Source: Clostridia bacterium
GTDB taxonomy: Bacteria > Bacillota > Clostridia > Acetivibrionales > STF1-152
Direction of reading: 5' to 3'
NCBI GenBank assembly: GCA_028280575.1
Contig: JANQLN010000084.1
Coordinates: 1-63,103 of the forward strand
DNA: 63,103 nt
Both the position numbers and the translations under genes were made by a program. Each line of letters begins with the position of its first letter. The stretch's first letter is position 1. This document shows positions 28,256 through 36,723 of this stretch, piece by piece. The notes beneath the pieces were generated by a model. It had not been told where the DNA came from, searched no databases, and saw only the letters and a program-made list of their open reading frames with translations.

Positions 28256-29020
28256 TTGGGAAGACTGGAAAACAAGTCTGTGTTGATTACCGGTGCGGCT
28301 TCAGGTATAGGACGTGCTGCCGCCCGGTTATTTGCAAAAGAAGGGGCCAAACTGCTTTTGGCGGATATACAGGAAAAAGCCGGCCGGGAAACTGCTAAAA
28401 TGATTGGTAGAGACGGTGGAAAGGCAGTATTTCAGCTTAGCGACGTAACAAAAGAAGACAATGTCAGGAAAATGGTTGAAAAAACAGTTGATTTATACGG
28501 CAGTCTGGATGTCCTGTTCAACAACGCCGGCGTGGAGCTTTTAAAGCCTTTGCACGAAACCAGTGAAGCTGAGTATGACCGTGTAATTAATATTAATCTA
28601 AGGGGTGTTTTCTTAGGCTGCAAGTATGGCATACGCCAAATGCTTAAACAGGGCCGCGGGATTATTGTAAATACCGCTTCAGCCGGAGGAATTATAGCCA
28701 GTACGGACGCGCCTGTATACAGTGCCTCCAAAGGTGGGGTAATTATGCTTACCAAGACTTTAGCCGTAGACTATGGCAATTATAATATAAGGGCCAACTG
28801 CCTGTGTCCCGGCTTTGTCCGGACTGCGATGAATGACCGTTTCCTTGAGCACTATGAGGTTGTGGACCCAATCCAAAACCGTTTTTGTGATTGTGTCCCG
28901 ATCAAACGTCCCGGTACTCCGGAAGAGGCAGCCAGAGTAGCTTTATTCCTGGCCTGTGAAGATTCTTCTTATGTCAATGGTACGGCATTGGTCATGGATG
29001 GCGGTATTGCTGCGGGATAG
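28256..29020 (+). CDS. Short-chain dehydrogenase/reductase
   Basis: 254 residues from TTG at 28256, six bases after GGGGGGTG; the GTG at 28247 is part of that ribosome binding site. Classical SDR: ITGAASGIGRAAARLF (cofactor), acidic residue in LLADIQEKAG (suggests NAD+), NNAGVE, catalytic Ser/Tyr/Lys in NTASAGG and YSASKGG. C-terminal YVNGTALVMDGG. In this operon it probably oxidises or reduces a sugar or sugar acid upstream or downstream of the AcnX step. Confidence 0.9.
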   Translation: MGRLENKSVLITGAASGIGRAAARLFAKEGAKLLLADIQEKAGRETAKMIGRDGGKAVFQLSDVTKEDNVRKMVEKTVDLYGSLDVLFNNAGVELLKPLHETSEAEYDRVININLRGVFLGCKYGIRQMLKQGRGIIVNTASAGGIIASTDAPVYSASKGGVIMLTKTLAVDYGNYNIRANCLCPGFVRTAMNDRFLEHYEVVDPIQNRFCDCVPIKRPGTPEEAARVALFLACEDSSYVNGTALVMDGGIAAG

Positions 29021-29228
29021 ATATACTTTTTATATGAAACGGCTTTAATTCCTTAAATTATGGTCTTTGAAATACACAAAGGCTTTAGCGGATTTCAAAG
29101 GCTATAATGCTTGGAATTATGACGTTACATATAGTAAATATTATAAAGCACAGGGGAAAGGGGGCTGGAAAATCAGTTTTTTTACATTTGACGTATTCGG
29201 CAAAAAAATAATTAGGAGGTTGGATTTA

Positions 29229-30473
29229 ATGAAAAAATTTGGATTAGGTTTCACAGTCAATCATTCATTTAAGCTTTTAACCTTATTTGCCCTGGCGGCT
29301 GTAATGATTCTTACAGCCGGTTGTAAGGCAAAAACAATTAGAATACTTACAGCAACAGGCAGTGACGTTTACTCAAGGGCCGTAGCCGAAGTATATGAAA
29401 AAGAGAAGGGGACAAAAGTTGAAATTGAGCATGTGCCATATCACCAGCTTTACGAAAAAATAATGATCAGTCTTACAAAAGGCTCAGGTGTATATGACCT
29501 GGTTGATGTCCCCAGTGAATGGATAGATGGCCTTGCGTCAAATTTCATCCCTTTAAATTCCTATATGAAATCACCTGAAAAGTTTATCGGCGAATTTTAC
29601 GGTATTGACTATTACTCCATAGGAGGAAACTATCTTGCTATTCCATGGTATGGTAACGCCAACATAGGATATTACAGGACCGACCTGTTTGAAGAAGCAG
29701 GACTTGAACTTCCGAAAACATGGGATGATTATATTGATGTTGCTAAAAAGCTTACCAGGGACAATATCTATGGAGCAACTGTTCCAGGTAAGCGTTCCAG
29801 GCACCTGGCAATGGAGTTTATGTCACTTGTTCAGGACTTCGGGGGAGAATTCCTTGATAAAAACAATAAGCCAGTGTTTAACAGCGATGCAGGTGTTAAA
29901 GCTTTAGAGCTTCTGAGGTCATTGATTTATGAACATAAGGTAACGCCGCCCGGCGCCCTTGAAATGACCTATGATGAAAGCTTGACTCTTTTCCAGCAGG
30001 GAAGGGCGGCAATGACTTTGAATTATCCATGGGCCGTAGGCCTGCTGGAGGATAAGTCATCATCCAATGTTGTAGGCAAATGGGGCATGTTTGCACGCCC
30101 GGGTCATTCCCAGCTTGGCATGTGGGGTTGGGCAATTCCCTCCGATTCCAAAAACAAGGACCAGGCATGGAAATTCCTGGAGTTCCTGTTGACCCCGGAA
30201 ATGCAGAAGAAAGCAGCAATGGAAGGATTGTCGGTAGCTTCACGTACTGTACTTGCTGATCCTGAAGTACTGGCAAAGCATCCTAACCTTGAAGCTGTAA
30301 AAGGCGGCTTTGAAAACGGATTCCATCCCCCCCGCCTTGCTGAGTTAGAAGGAATTCTAGATGTTGTAGCCCAGCACTTTTCCACCGCTTTAGCAAGCCG
30401 TGACAGCAATCCCGATTTAAAGAAAATTCTTGACGATGCGGTTAATGAAGTAAACAGCATACTTGAAAAATAA
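29229..30473 (+). CDS. Sugar ABC transporter solute-binding lipoprotein
   Basis: 414 residues from the ATG at 29229, supported by AGGAGG nine bases upstream; the open frame extends further 5' without a ribosome binding site. Signal peptide with lipobox LTAGC, then a family 1 solute-binding fold (IRILTATGSDVYSRAVAEVYE; LPKTWDDYIDVAKKL; GWAIPSDSKNKDQAWKFLEFL). It is the last gene of the operon and feeds the two permeases encoded 3-5 kb upstream, an unusual order. Confidence 0.88.
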   Translation: MKKFGLGFTVNHSFKLLTLFALAAVMILTAGCKAKTIRILTATGSDVYSRAVAEVYEKEKGTKVEIEHVPYHQLYEKIMISLTKGSGVYDLVDVPSEWIDGLASNFIPLNSYMKSPEKFIGEFYGIDYYSIGGNYLAIPWYGNANIGYYRTDLFEEAGLELPKTWDDYIDVAKKLTRDNIYGATVPGKRSRHLAMEFMSLVQDFGGEFLDKNNKPVFNSDAGVKALELLRSLIYEHKVTPPGALEMTYDESLTLFQQGRAAMTLNYPWAVGLLEDKSSSNVVGKWGMFARPGHSQLGMWGWAIPSDSKNKDQAWKFLEFLLTPEMQKKAAMEGLSVASRTVLADPEVLAKHPNLEAVKGGFENGFHPPRLAELEGILDVVAQHFSTALASRDSNPDLKKILDDAVNEVNSILEK

Positions 30474-30483
30474 GTGTAGGGCA

Positions 30484-30512
30484 AAAATGGGGGGATATTT
30501 TCCCCCCATTTT
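30484..30512. terminator. Bidirectional intrinsic terminator
   Basis: AAAATGGGGGG, seven-base loop, CCCCCCATTTT: an 11-bp perfect stem flanked by A and T runs. It sits between convergent stop codons of the lipoprotein gene and the GH4 gene. Confidence 0.9.
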
Positions 30513-30521
30513 ATTATCCCG

Positions 30522-31844
30522 CTAATTGTCAAATTTGAATTGGGGCAGCCAATCTTTATTCTTTTCAAACATTTCATCCACCATATTTTTTGTTTCCTGC
30601 ATACTAAGCACCGAAGAAGTAAGCGGGTCAAAAAGAACGGCATGGAATACCTTTCTGGGGTCTCCTTCCAGGGCACCCTCTACCGCCAGTTCTTCACATC
30701 TTGAGCTTGTATTATTCAAAATAGCCAGATGGTCGGGGAGAGGGCCTACGTGTAATGCGGATAGTCCTTTTTTGGATGCCAGTATAGGCACCTCCACACA
30801 GCAGCCCCTTGGAAGGTTGTCAATTAAACCGGTGTTTCTTACATTACCATTAAACTCAAACATTTCATTATCACCAAATACCGCATTAAAAATGTATGCG
30901 GCATATTCATTTCCTCTTGTAAGGTCAATTTCATCTTTTGAAAGCCATTCATCTATTTCCTTCTTCCACATGGTTTCACGTTTTAAATACGAATTAAGTA
31001 TGAAAGCGTATTCTCCCGGATTCCATCCTGTTCCATGGATACAATATTTTTCTATAAGGTCAGGCCTTTTTCTAAACCATGCATTATACTCGGAATTGTG
31101 GCCGCTGGATTCGGTTACATAATAATCTAAATGCATGAACATTTCATTCCTTACAATTTCTTCATTGTATATTTCTTCTTTTTCAATAGCTTTCCTAATA
31201 AGCGGGTACGCATCTTTTCCATTCCACTTGTATTCTAAATAAAATGCCTGGTGGTTGATACCTGCGCAGGTATATGTTATTTCATCCATTGGGGCTCCAA
31301 TCCATTTCGCAAGCATTTTAGCAGTACCCTGTACACTATGGCAAAGTCCGGTTACATTGACTTTTGATTGCCCCTGCATGGCTCTGCATAACATTGCCAT
31401 TGGATTGGTATAGTTTAAAACTACTGCTTCCGGACAATAATTTTCAATATCACGGCAAATATCAAGCATAACAGGAATTGTTCTTAGAGTTCTGAAAATA
31501 CCTGCAGGTCCTCTGGTATCTCCAACATTTATATCCACTCCATATTTTTTGGGAATTTCTATATCATGCCTCCAAACGAAAACCCCTCCCTGCAATATTG
31601 TAATAACTACTCCGTCCGCACCCTTAAGAGCTTCGGTCCTGTCGGTGGTAGCCACAATTTTCGCCGGATATTTTCCCTTTTCAGCAATCAAATCACATGC
31701 TTTTTTTATTGCAGAAAGCCGTTCCTCATCAATATCCATTAATGCAATTGTGCTGTCTTTAAAAGCAGGAAACGTAAGGATATCTTTCACAAGTTTTCTG
31801 GTAAATCCAAAGCTTCCTGCACCTATAAATGCAATTTTTCTCAT
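30522..31844 (-). CDS. GH4 family alpha-galactosidase/alpha-glucosidase-like enzyme
   Basis: 440 residues, RBS AAGGAGTGTAGAAAAG. Rossmann motif [33 protein letters not shown]; metal-binding GLCHSVQG and INHQAF. CHSV with this spacing is typical of the MelA/AglA subgroup, which acts on alpha-linked, usually non-phosphorylated glycosides using NAD+ and Mn2+. Single gene with its own promoter region. A 30-bp element directly upstream is shared with the AraC gene at 44600, suggesting AraC control. Confidence 0.88.
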   Translation of the reverse strand: MRKIAFIGAGSFGFTRKLVKDILTFPAFKDSTIALMDIDEERLSAIKKACDLIAEKGKYPAKIVATTDRTEALKGADGVVITILQGGVFVWRHDIEIPKKYGVDINVGDTRGPAGIFRTLRTIPVMLDICRDIENYCPEAVVLNYTNPMAMLCRAMQGQSKVNVTGLCHSVQGTAKMLAKWIGAPMDEITYTCAGINHQAFYLEYKWNGKDAYPLIRKAIEKEEIYNEEIVRNEMFMHLDYYVTESSGHNSEYNAWFRKRPDLIEKYCIHGTGWNPGEYAFILNSYLKRETMWKKEIDEWLSKDEIDLTRGNEYAAYIFNAVFGDNEMFEFNGNVRNTGLIDNLPRGCCVEVPILASKKGLSALHVGPLPDHLAILNNTSSRCEELAVEGALEGDPRKVFHAVLFDPLTSSVLSMQETKNMVDEMFEKNKDWLPQFKFDN

Positions 31845-31910
31845 CTTTTCTACACTCCTTCACCAAATATATTCATATTATTATTCTACATTAACAATAA
31901 TAATAGTAAA

Positions 31911-31940
31911 TGGAATAATGCTGGATTCATATGTTATAAT
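31911..31940. repeat. 30-bp exact repeat, copy 1 (upstream of GH4 gene)
   Basis: Begins TGGAATAATGCTGG and ends CATATGTTATAAT; identical over 30 bases to 44534-44563. On the minus strand it abuts a possible -35/-10 pair (TTTACT at 31910-31905, 16-base spacer, TAGAAT) of the GH4 gene, where an activator would bind. Confidence 0.7.
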
Positions 31941-31992
31941 GATGTAATGTAAATAATTTTGCTGGGTTTGGAAAAGGTCTGTTGGCATATAC

Positions 31993-32037
31993 AAGCCTTA
32001 AACCTTGTAATGTCTTATTTTACAGGGTTTAAGGCTT
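31993..32037. terminator. Long hairpin downstream of the hydrogenase operon
   Basis: An 18-bp stem with one G-U-type mismatch (31993-32010 with 32020-32037, arms starting AAGCCTTAAACC) and a nine-base loop. It is the probable end of the leftward hydrogenase transcript. A short T run follows only on the plus strand (ATTTTC), so it may instead or also stop a rightward transcript starting near 31947. Confidence 0.55.
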
Positions 32038-32068
32038 ATTTTCGGTAAAGGCGTGCTAAACTCACATT

Positions 32069-32314
32069 TTATATTCTCTTCATTATCATGTCCTCAAAAA
32101 ACTTTTCCATATTCTCTTCATGAACCGTCCAAACAGGTCCGTCATTGACCTTGACCGACACCGCTTTGGTACATTCTCCAAGGCAAAAGGCCGCTTTAAC
32201 GGTTACCTTGTCTCCCACTTTGTTCCTGTCAATCATCTCCTGCAGCCCGTTGATGATATTATAAGAACCTTTCAAGTGGCAGGCACTTCCAATACATATA
32301 TGAATGGTTATCAT
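32069..32314 (-). CDS. Small thioredoxin-like [2Fe-2S] ferredoxin of the hydrogenase operon
   Basis: 81 residues from the ATG at 32314, RBS AAAAAGGAGTGAAAAA. Cysteine pattern CIGSACHLKG then AFCLGECTKAVSV matches the NuoE-type/thioredoxin-like [2Fe-2S] fold (C-x4-C ... C-x3-C). Four bases after the hydA stop, so co-transcribed. It likely carries electrons to or from the hydrogenase complex; it is much shorter than HydC, which contains the same fold plus a helical N-terminus. Confidence 0.85.
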   Translation of the reverse strand: MITIHICIGSACHLKGSYNIINGLQEMIDRNKVGDKVTVKAAFCLGECTKAVSVKVNDGPVWTVHEENMEKFFEDMIMKRI

Positions 32315-32318
32315 TTTT

Positions 32319-34031
32319 TCACTCCTTTTTACATGCATGGCATTCCCGTGATACATGAAGAAGATGTCGCTTGTTTTGCAGTATGCCATTGTATAATGCC
32401 ATAATCATAGGGTTTTCTTCCGATCTTTTTATTTGGGAGGTTCGATCCACCTCGTAAATACCTTTTGCCCTTAATTTTTTGGTGCCGGCAGATGCGGGAA
32501 TCGGTTGTCCGGCTCCCCCAATGCAGCCCCCGGGACATGCCATGACTTCAACAAAGTCATATTGCTTTTCTCCGCTTTTGATAAGCTTTACAATTTTTTG
32601 TGCGTTATTTAATCCATGGACCACCGCAACTCTCATAGACCTCCCCTCCAGATCAATCTCAGCTTCTTTAATCCCTTCCATTCCACGGACACCGGTAAAG
32701 ATAATTTCTTTTAGAGTTTTAGCTGTTTTTTGCTTGTAGCATCTTCTCAGCACCGCTTCGGCCACTCCTCCCGTCACCCCGAATATCAGGCCGGCCCCGC
32801 TGGCAAGTCCAAAGGGCATATCCATGGATTCAGCCTCCAATTCATTAAAAACAATTCCTGCTTCTTTGATCATAAATGCCAGTTCCTGGGTAGTAATGAC
32901 AATATCCACATCCCTTTCTCCATGTACTTCAAGCTCCGGTCTGGATGCTTCAAATTTTTTAGCCGTACATGGCATAATAGAAACCATGACCGTATCTCTA
33001 CCGTCAATTTCCCGGGTATTGCGGTAGTGTTCCTTGATAACGGCTCCGAACATCTGCTGGGGAGAACGGCAGCTGGATATATTGCAAAGTAATTCAGGAT
33101 ATTTATGCTCCGCATATCTCACCCACGCGGGACAGCAAGAAGTAAACAGCGGGAAAGTGCCTCCCTCCTTGAATTTTTCCGTGAATTCTTTAGTCTCTTC
33201 CATTACGGTTAAATCTGCTGCTATGCCCGTATCATATATTTCATCAAATCCCAATTTTCTCATTGCGGCTACAATTTTTCCTGTTACTATTTCCCCCGGC
33301 TCCAATCCAAACTCTTCTCCCAAAGCTATCCTTAATGCAGGTGCAATCTGGGCTACGACTCTTTTATTTTTATTGGATAATACATCCCATACTTTTTTGG
33401 TCTCGTTTTTGACATGCAGTGCTCCGGTTGGGCAAACGGCGGTACATTGCCCGCAATTGACACATTGAACTTGAGCAAGCTGCCTGTTAAAAGCCGATGT
33501 TACCTTGATTTTAGAACCCCTATAGGCCAATCCCAGCACACCCACACCTTGTACTTCCTCGCACATCCTGATACAGTCACCGCACATGATGCATTTATTA
33601 GGATTCCTGACAATTGACGCACTGCTGTCATCCAATTCCTGATTATCCGGCATTGCTGAGAATCTTATACCTTTAATCCCAAACCGGACGGCCAAATCCT
33701 GCAGCTTGCATTTCCCATTCTTTTCACACACCGTACAATCCCTATGGTGATTGGATAGCAGCAATTCCAATATCATGCACCTGTGCTTTTGGATTTTAGG
33801 GGTATTGGTATATATGACCATCCCATCTTTGGGAGGAGTTGAACATGAAGCAATGGTTCCGCCCCATTGGTCTTCTACAATACACATCCGGCACGCGCCG
33901 TAAATGCTTAATTCGGAATGGTAGCAAAAAGTAGGCAGCTCAATGCCCGCTTTTCTGACTACTTCCAGAATATTTTTTTCTCCTTCATATGCTATCTTGT
34001 ACCCATCTATAATCATTGTTCCTTTCTTCAT
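32319..34031 (-). CDS. hydA: [FeFe]-hydrogenase catalytic subunit (bifurcating type)
   Basis: 570 residues from the ATG at 34031, seven bases after AAGGAGG. N-terminal [2Fe-2S] ligands Cys36, Cys47, Cys50 and Cys63, then a His-Cys3 cluster region (HRCMILELLLSNHHRDCTVCEKNGKC), two [4Fe-4S] sites (CIMCGDCIRMC, CVNCGQCTAVCP) and the H-cluster domain. All three H-cluster motifs are intact: FTSCCPAWV, MPCTAKKFE and MACPGGCIGG. Together with HydB and HydC it would form the NADH- (or NADPH-) and ferredoxin-coupled hydrogenase. Expressed from the operon promoter at 36458-36486 with a Rex site. Confidence 0.95.
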   Translation of the reverse strand: MKKGTMIIDGYKIAYEGEKNILEVVRKAGIELPTFCYHSELSIYGACRMCIVEDQWGGTIASCSTPPKDGMVIYTNTPKIQKHRCMILELLLSNHHRDCTVCEKNGKCKLQDLAVRFGIKGIRFSAMPDNQELDDSSASIVRNPNKCIMCGDCIRMCEEVQGVGVLGLAYRGSKIKVTSAFNRQLAQVQCVNCGQCTAVCPTGALHVKNETKKVWDVLSNKNKRVVAQIAPALRIALGEEFGLEPGEIVTGKIVAAMRKLGFDEIYDTGIAADLTVMEETKEFTEKFKEGGTFPLFTSCCPAWVRYAEHKYPELLCNISSCRSPQQMFGAVIKEHYRNTREIDGRDTVMVSIMPCTAKKFEASRPELEVHGERDVDIVITTQELAFMIKEAGIVFNELEAESMDMPFGLASGAGLIFGVTGGVAEAVLRRCYKQKTAKTLKEIIFTGVRGMEGIKEAEIDLEGRSMRVAVVHGLNNAQKIVKLIKSGEKQYDFVEVMACPGGCIGGAGQPIPASAGTKKLRAKGIYEVDRTSQIKRSEENPMIMALYNGILQNKRHLLHVSRECHACKKE

Positions 34032-34033
34032 GC

Positions 34034-35905
34034 TCATACCTCCTTGATTGCAGAAAATGGACAGGCTTCTATACAGGCCCCGCATTTGATGCATTGATCC
34101 TGGTTAATCCTGTATGGCTGTCTAACCTTCCCCTTGACGGCATCTACGGGACATGCCCGGGCACATTTGCTGCAGCCTTTGCACAAGTCCTGATCAATTG
34201 TGATTATTTTTAATGCCTGACAGCTTCCTGCCGGACACCTTTTGTCCACAACATGGGCAAGATACTCATCTTTAAAATATTTTAATGTACTGACCACAGG
34301 ATTGCCGGCAGTTTTACCCAAACCGCAGAGCGACGCACTGCTTACGGTATCTGCTATATCATACAGCAGGTCCAGGTCTTTAACCATCCCTTTTCCTTCT
34401 ACGATTCTTTCGAGAATTTCCTGCATTCTCCTGGTTCCCTCACGGCAGGGCACACATTTGCCGCAGGATTCATTCTGTGTAAAATTCATAAAAAACCTTG
34501 CGACTTCTACCATGCAGGTTTCTTCATCCATGACCACCAATCCTCCGGAGCCGATCATTGCACCTACTTTTTTCAAGGAGTCAAAATCCAGCGGTAAATC
34601 CAAATGTTCCTCCGTTAAGCAAGCTCCGGACGGGCCTCCGATTTGTACGGCCTTAAATCCATTGCCGTCTCTGATGCCGCCGCCAATTTCAAAAATAACT
34701 TCTCTCAATGTGGTGCCCATGGGCACTTCAATCAGCCCCGTATTATTCACGTTTCCGGTAATGGCAAAAGCTTTGGTGCCCGGACTTTTTTCCGGTCCCA
34801 TTGATTTGTACCATTCACTGCCATTTTGAATGATCAGGGATACATTGGCAAAGGTCTCCACATTGTTCAGCACCGTCGGCCTGCCCCATAGCCCGGCTTC
34901 TGTTGTCCTGGGCGGCCTTACTCTGGGCATTCCGCGCTTTCCTTCAATGGAAGCTGTCAATGCGCTCCCTTCACCGCATACAAAGGCACCTGCACCCTGG
35001 TTGATAAAAACATCAAAATCAAACCCGGACCCCAGTATATCCCTTCCAAGCAAACCGTATTCCCTGGCCTGTTCTACGGCGGTATTCAGCCTTTCTACCG
35101 CCAATGGGTATTCGGCCCTTACATATACGTATCCTTCGGACGCTCCTGTAGCATATCCCGCAATTATCATTCCCTCAATCATCCTGTGGGGATCGCCTTC
35201 CATTATACTCCGGTCCATAAATGCACCCGGGTCTCCTTCGTCACCGTTGCAAACCACATATTTGATTTTACTTTTCTGTGCCAGTACCTGGGACCATTTT
35301 CTCCCGGTGGGGAAGCCTCCCCCGCCTCTTCCTCTTAAATTGGAATCCGACACAATCTTGCATATTTCATCCGGTTCCATGGTTTGAAGTGCTCCGGCCA
35401 GTGCTTTATACCCGCTTTTTGCAATGTATTCCTGTATTGATTCCGCATCCATGTGCCCGCAATTTTCCAGGACAAGCCTTGTCTGCTTTTTATAAAAAAG
35501 AATTTCTTCCTGTGTAGGATATACTTTGCCTTCCCAACTGTACATGAGCCTTTCGACAGGCTTTCCTTCAATTAAGGTAGTTTGGACAACCTCCTCACAA
35601 TCCTGCGGCTTCACATTTATATATAAATATCCCTGGGGCTCAATTCTTACCAAAGGCCCCATTTCACAAAAACCATGGCATCCGCTTCTTTTAACGCCTA
35701 TGCCTTCCTTCTCCTCAGCCAGTTCCACTGACGCCAGCAATCCTGATTTATCAACTATTTGCTTGATTTTTTGGTAAATTTCTATGGAGCCTCCGGCAAC
35801 ACAACCTGTTCCGGCGCATATCAGTACTTTTTGAGACTGTTTTTTTAAAGCACCGGCATATAATTGCCCCATCTCTTCCAATTGCCGTACGGTTTTTATC
35901 TTCAT
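34034..35905 (-). CDS. hydB: Hydrogenase NuoF-like flavoprotein subunit
   Basis: 623 residues. N-terminal thioredoxin-like [2Fe-2S] domain (CAGTGCVAGGS ... GCHGFCEMGPL), then the FMN/NAD(H) domain (RGRGGGGFPTGRKW; NGDEGDPGAFMDR), the [4Fe-4S] site SCGKCVPCREGT, and two C-terminal ferredoxin clusters (CKGCSKCARACP, CIKCGACIEACP). This architecture is that of HydB/HndC, where electrons are split between NAD(P)H and ferredoxin. Its start overlaps the hydC stop by four bases (ATGA) and its stop is two bases from hydA. Confidence 0.95.
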   Translation of the reverse strand: MKIKTVRQLEEMGQLYAGALKKQSQKVLICAGTGCVAGGSIEIYQKIKQIVDKSGLLASVELAEEKEGIGVKRSGCHGFCEMGPLVRIEPQGYLYINVKPQDCEEVVQTTLIEGKPVERLMYSWEGKVYPTQEEILFYKKQTRLVLENCGHMDAESIQEYIAKSGYKALAGALQTMEPDEICKIVSDSNLRGRGGGGFPTGRKWSQVLAQKSKIKYVVCNGDEGDPGAFMDRSIMEGDPHRMIEGMIIAGYATGASEGYVYVRAEYPLAVERLNTAVEQAREYGLLGRDILGSGFDFDVFINQGAGAFVCGEGSALTASIEGKRGMPRVRPPRTTEAGLWGRPTVLNNVETFANVSLIIQNGSEWYKSMGPEKSPGTKAFAITGNVNNTGLIEVPMGTTLREVIFEIGGGIRDGNGFKAVQIGGPSGACLTEEHLDLPLDFDSLKKVGAMIGSGGLVVMDEETCMVEVARFFMNFTQNESCGKCVPCREGTRRMQEILERIVEGKGMVKDLDLLYDIADTVSSASLCGLGKTAGNPVVSTLKYFKDEYLAHVVDKRCPAGSCQALKIITIDQDLCKGCSKCARACPVDAVKGKVRQPYRINQDQCIKCGACIEACPFSAIKEV

Positions 35906-36384
35906 TTCCCCGCCTCCTTCTGCAAAGCCTGCAACAGCTCTAAAGCCGTTTTAGGAGTCATTTTGGCATATACTTTGTCATTGACCGTAATTACGGGTGC
36001 AAGCCCGCACGCTCCCAGACAGGATACCGTTTCAACGGTAAACAGCAGGTCATCGGTGCTGTGCTTCTCTTCACTGAGGTTAAGTTCCTTGCGAAGGGCA
36101 TTTAAAATAGGAATGGACTTTCTAACGTGGCAAGCCGTCCCGTCGCAGATTTTAATAACATATTTCCCTTTAGGCTCCAATGAAAAGTTTTCATAAAATG
36201 TTGCCACGCTGAAAATTTTTGCGGGGCTTATCTCCATCTCGGAGGATATATGCATTAATAAAGGTTCTGGAAGATATCTGTATTCTTTCTGTACTTCCTG
36301 CAAAACAGCAATTAACGCGGATTTTTTTCGCTGGTGCTTTTCAATGATTTCATTGGCTTTTTCTATCTGACAATTTGTTAACAT
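35902..36384 (-). CDS. hydC: Hydrogenase NuoE-like [2Fe-2S] subunit
   Basis: 160 residues, RBS ATGGAGGTCGCCC. Helical N-terminus (VLQEVQKEYRYLPEPLLMHIS) followed by a thioredoxin-like [2Fe-2S] domain with CDGTACHVRKS and CLGACGLAPVITVN. First gene of the hydCBA operon. The 338-base gap upstream contains its promoter, a Rex operator, and the structured 3' region of the TnpB-like gene. Confidence 0.95.
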   Translation of the reverse strand: MLTNCQIEKANEIIEKHQRKKSALIAVLQEVQKEYRYLPEPLLMHISSEMEISPAKIFSVATFYENFSLEPKGKYVIKICDGTACHVRKSIPILNALRKELNLSEEKHSTDDLLFTVETVSCLGACGLAPVITVNDKVYAKMTPKTALELLQALQKEAGK

Positions 36385-36435
36385 GGGCGACCTCCATTTC
36401 TTTTATTTTACTGCTTAACAATAACGTGCAGAATA

Positions 36436-36453
36436 TTGTTAAAATAATAACAA
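36436..36453. promoter_or_regulatory. Rex operator at the hydrogenase promoter
   Basis: TTGTTAAAATAATAACAA, one mismatch from the clostridial Rex consensus TTGTTAA-N4-TTAACAA. It covers the expected transcription start, five bases downstream of the -10 box, so NADH-free Rex would block transcription. Confidence 0.8.
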
Positions 36454-36457
36454 TTTC

Positions 36458-36486
36458 ATTATACATTGCCTGGTATGGCTTATCAA
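36458..36486 (-). promoter_or_regulatory. Sigma-A promoter of the hydrogenase operon
   Basis: Minus strand TTGATA (36486-36481), 17-base spacer, TATAAT (36463-36458). Confidence 0.8.
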
Positions 36487-36524
36487 ACACTTAAGATTTT
36501 TTATTTTGGCAGTCGCGGCATGTG

Positions 36525-36546
36525 CCGTATTATAGATACGGTTTTT
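36525..36546 (-). promoter_or_regulatory. Putative guide segment / ATACGG dyad upstream of hyd promoter
   Basis: On the minus strand this reads AAAAACCGTATCTATAATACGG. Its first 14 bases (36546-36533) recur exactly at 44411-44398 upstream of hydS. CCGTAT and ATACGG form a dyad with a five-base centre. It begins ten bases after the CCCGGG hairpin, where a TnpB-type guide would start. It may be a guide, a protein operator, or both. Confidence 0.45.
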
Positions 36547-36723
36547 GGCTAGCATCCTCCCCCGGGAAAATTAATTCCCGGGAGATTCAGCAATTATCAG
36601 ATAGCTGCACTCTCATGAATAGTAATTCATGCTTACCATGTAAGGTTTAATCCGTCTATAAGCAGATGCCTGTAAACAGATCATGGTGCGGCAGCAAAAA
36701 CACCATTATACACTCAACATATA
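36547..36723 (-). ncRNA. Putative omegaRNA-like structured 3' region of the TnpB-like gene
   Basis: Immediately after the stop codon the minus strand folds into successive hairpins: ATGGTG/CACCAT (36683-36706), CATGAAT/ATTCATG (36614-36631) and CTCCCGGGAA/TTCCCGGGGGAG (36557-36584). The last lacks a T run, so it is not an ordinary terminator. The end GGGGGAGGATGC resembles right ends of clostridial IS605-type elements as I remember them, where the omegaRNA scaffold ends and the guide begins. Transcript existence is inferred. Confidence 0.4.

Noticed and set aside
30104-30676. 190-codon frame antisense to the lipoprotein and GH4 genes
   Set aside because: It lies opposite two well-supported genes and across the terminator; codon pattern is a shadow.
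34830-35387. 185-codon rightward frame inside hydB
   Set aside because: Shadow frame rich in Ser and Pro, antisense to conserved NuoF motifs.
36557-36584. Intrinsic terminator of the TnpB-like gene
   Set aside because: The CCCGGG stem is strong but neither strand has a T run after it (GGATGCTAGCC on one side, ATTCAGC on the other), so it is better read as an RNA scaffold hairpin.
36385-36723. CRISPR array next to the TnpB/Cas12-like gene
   Set aside because: No direct repeats with regular spacers exist here; the repeats are inverted (hairpins). The protein is therefore treated as TnpB-like rather than as a Cas12 effector.
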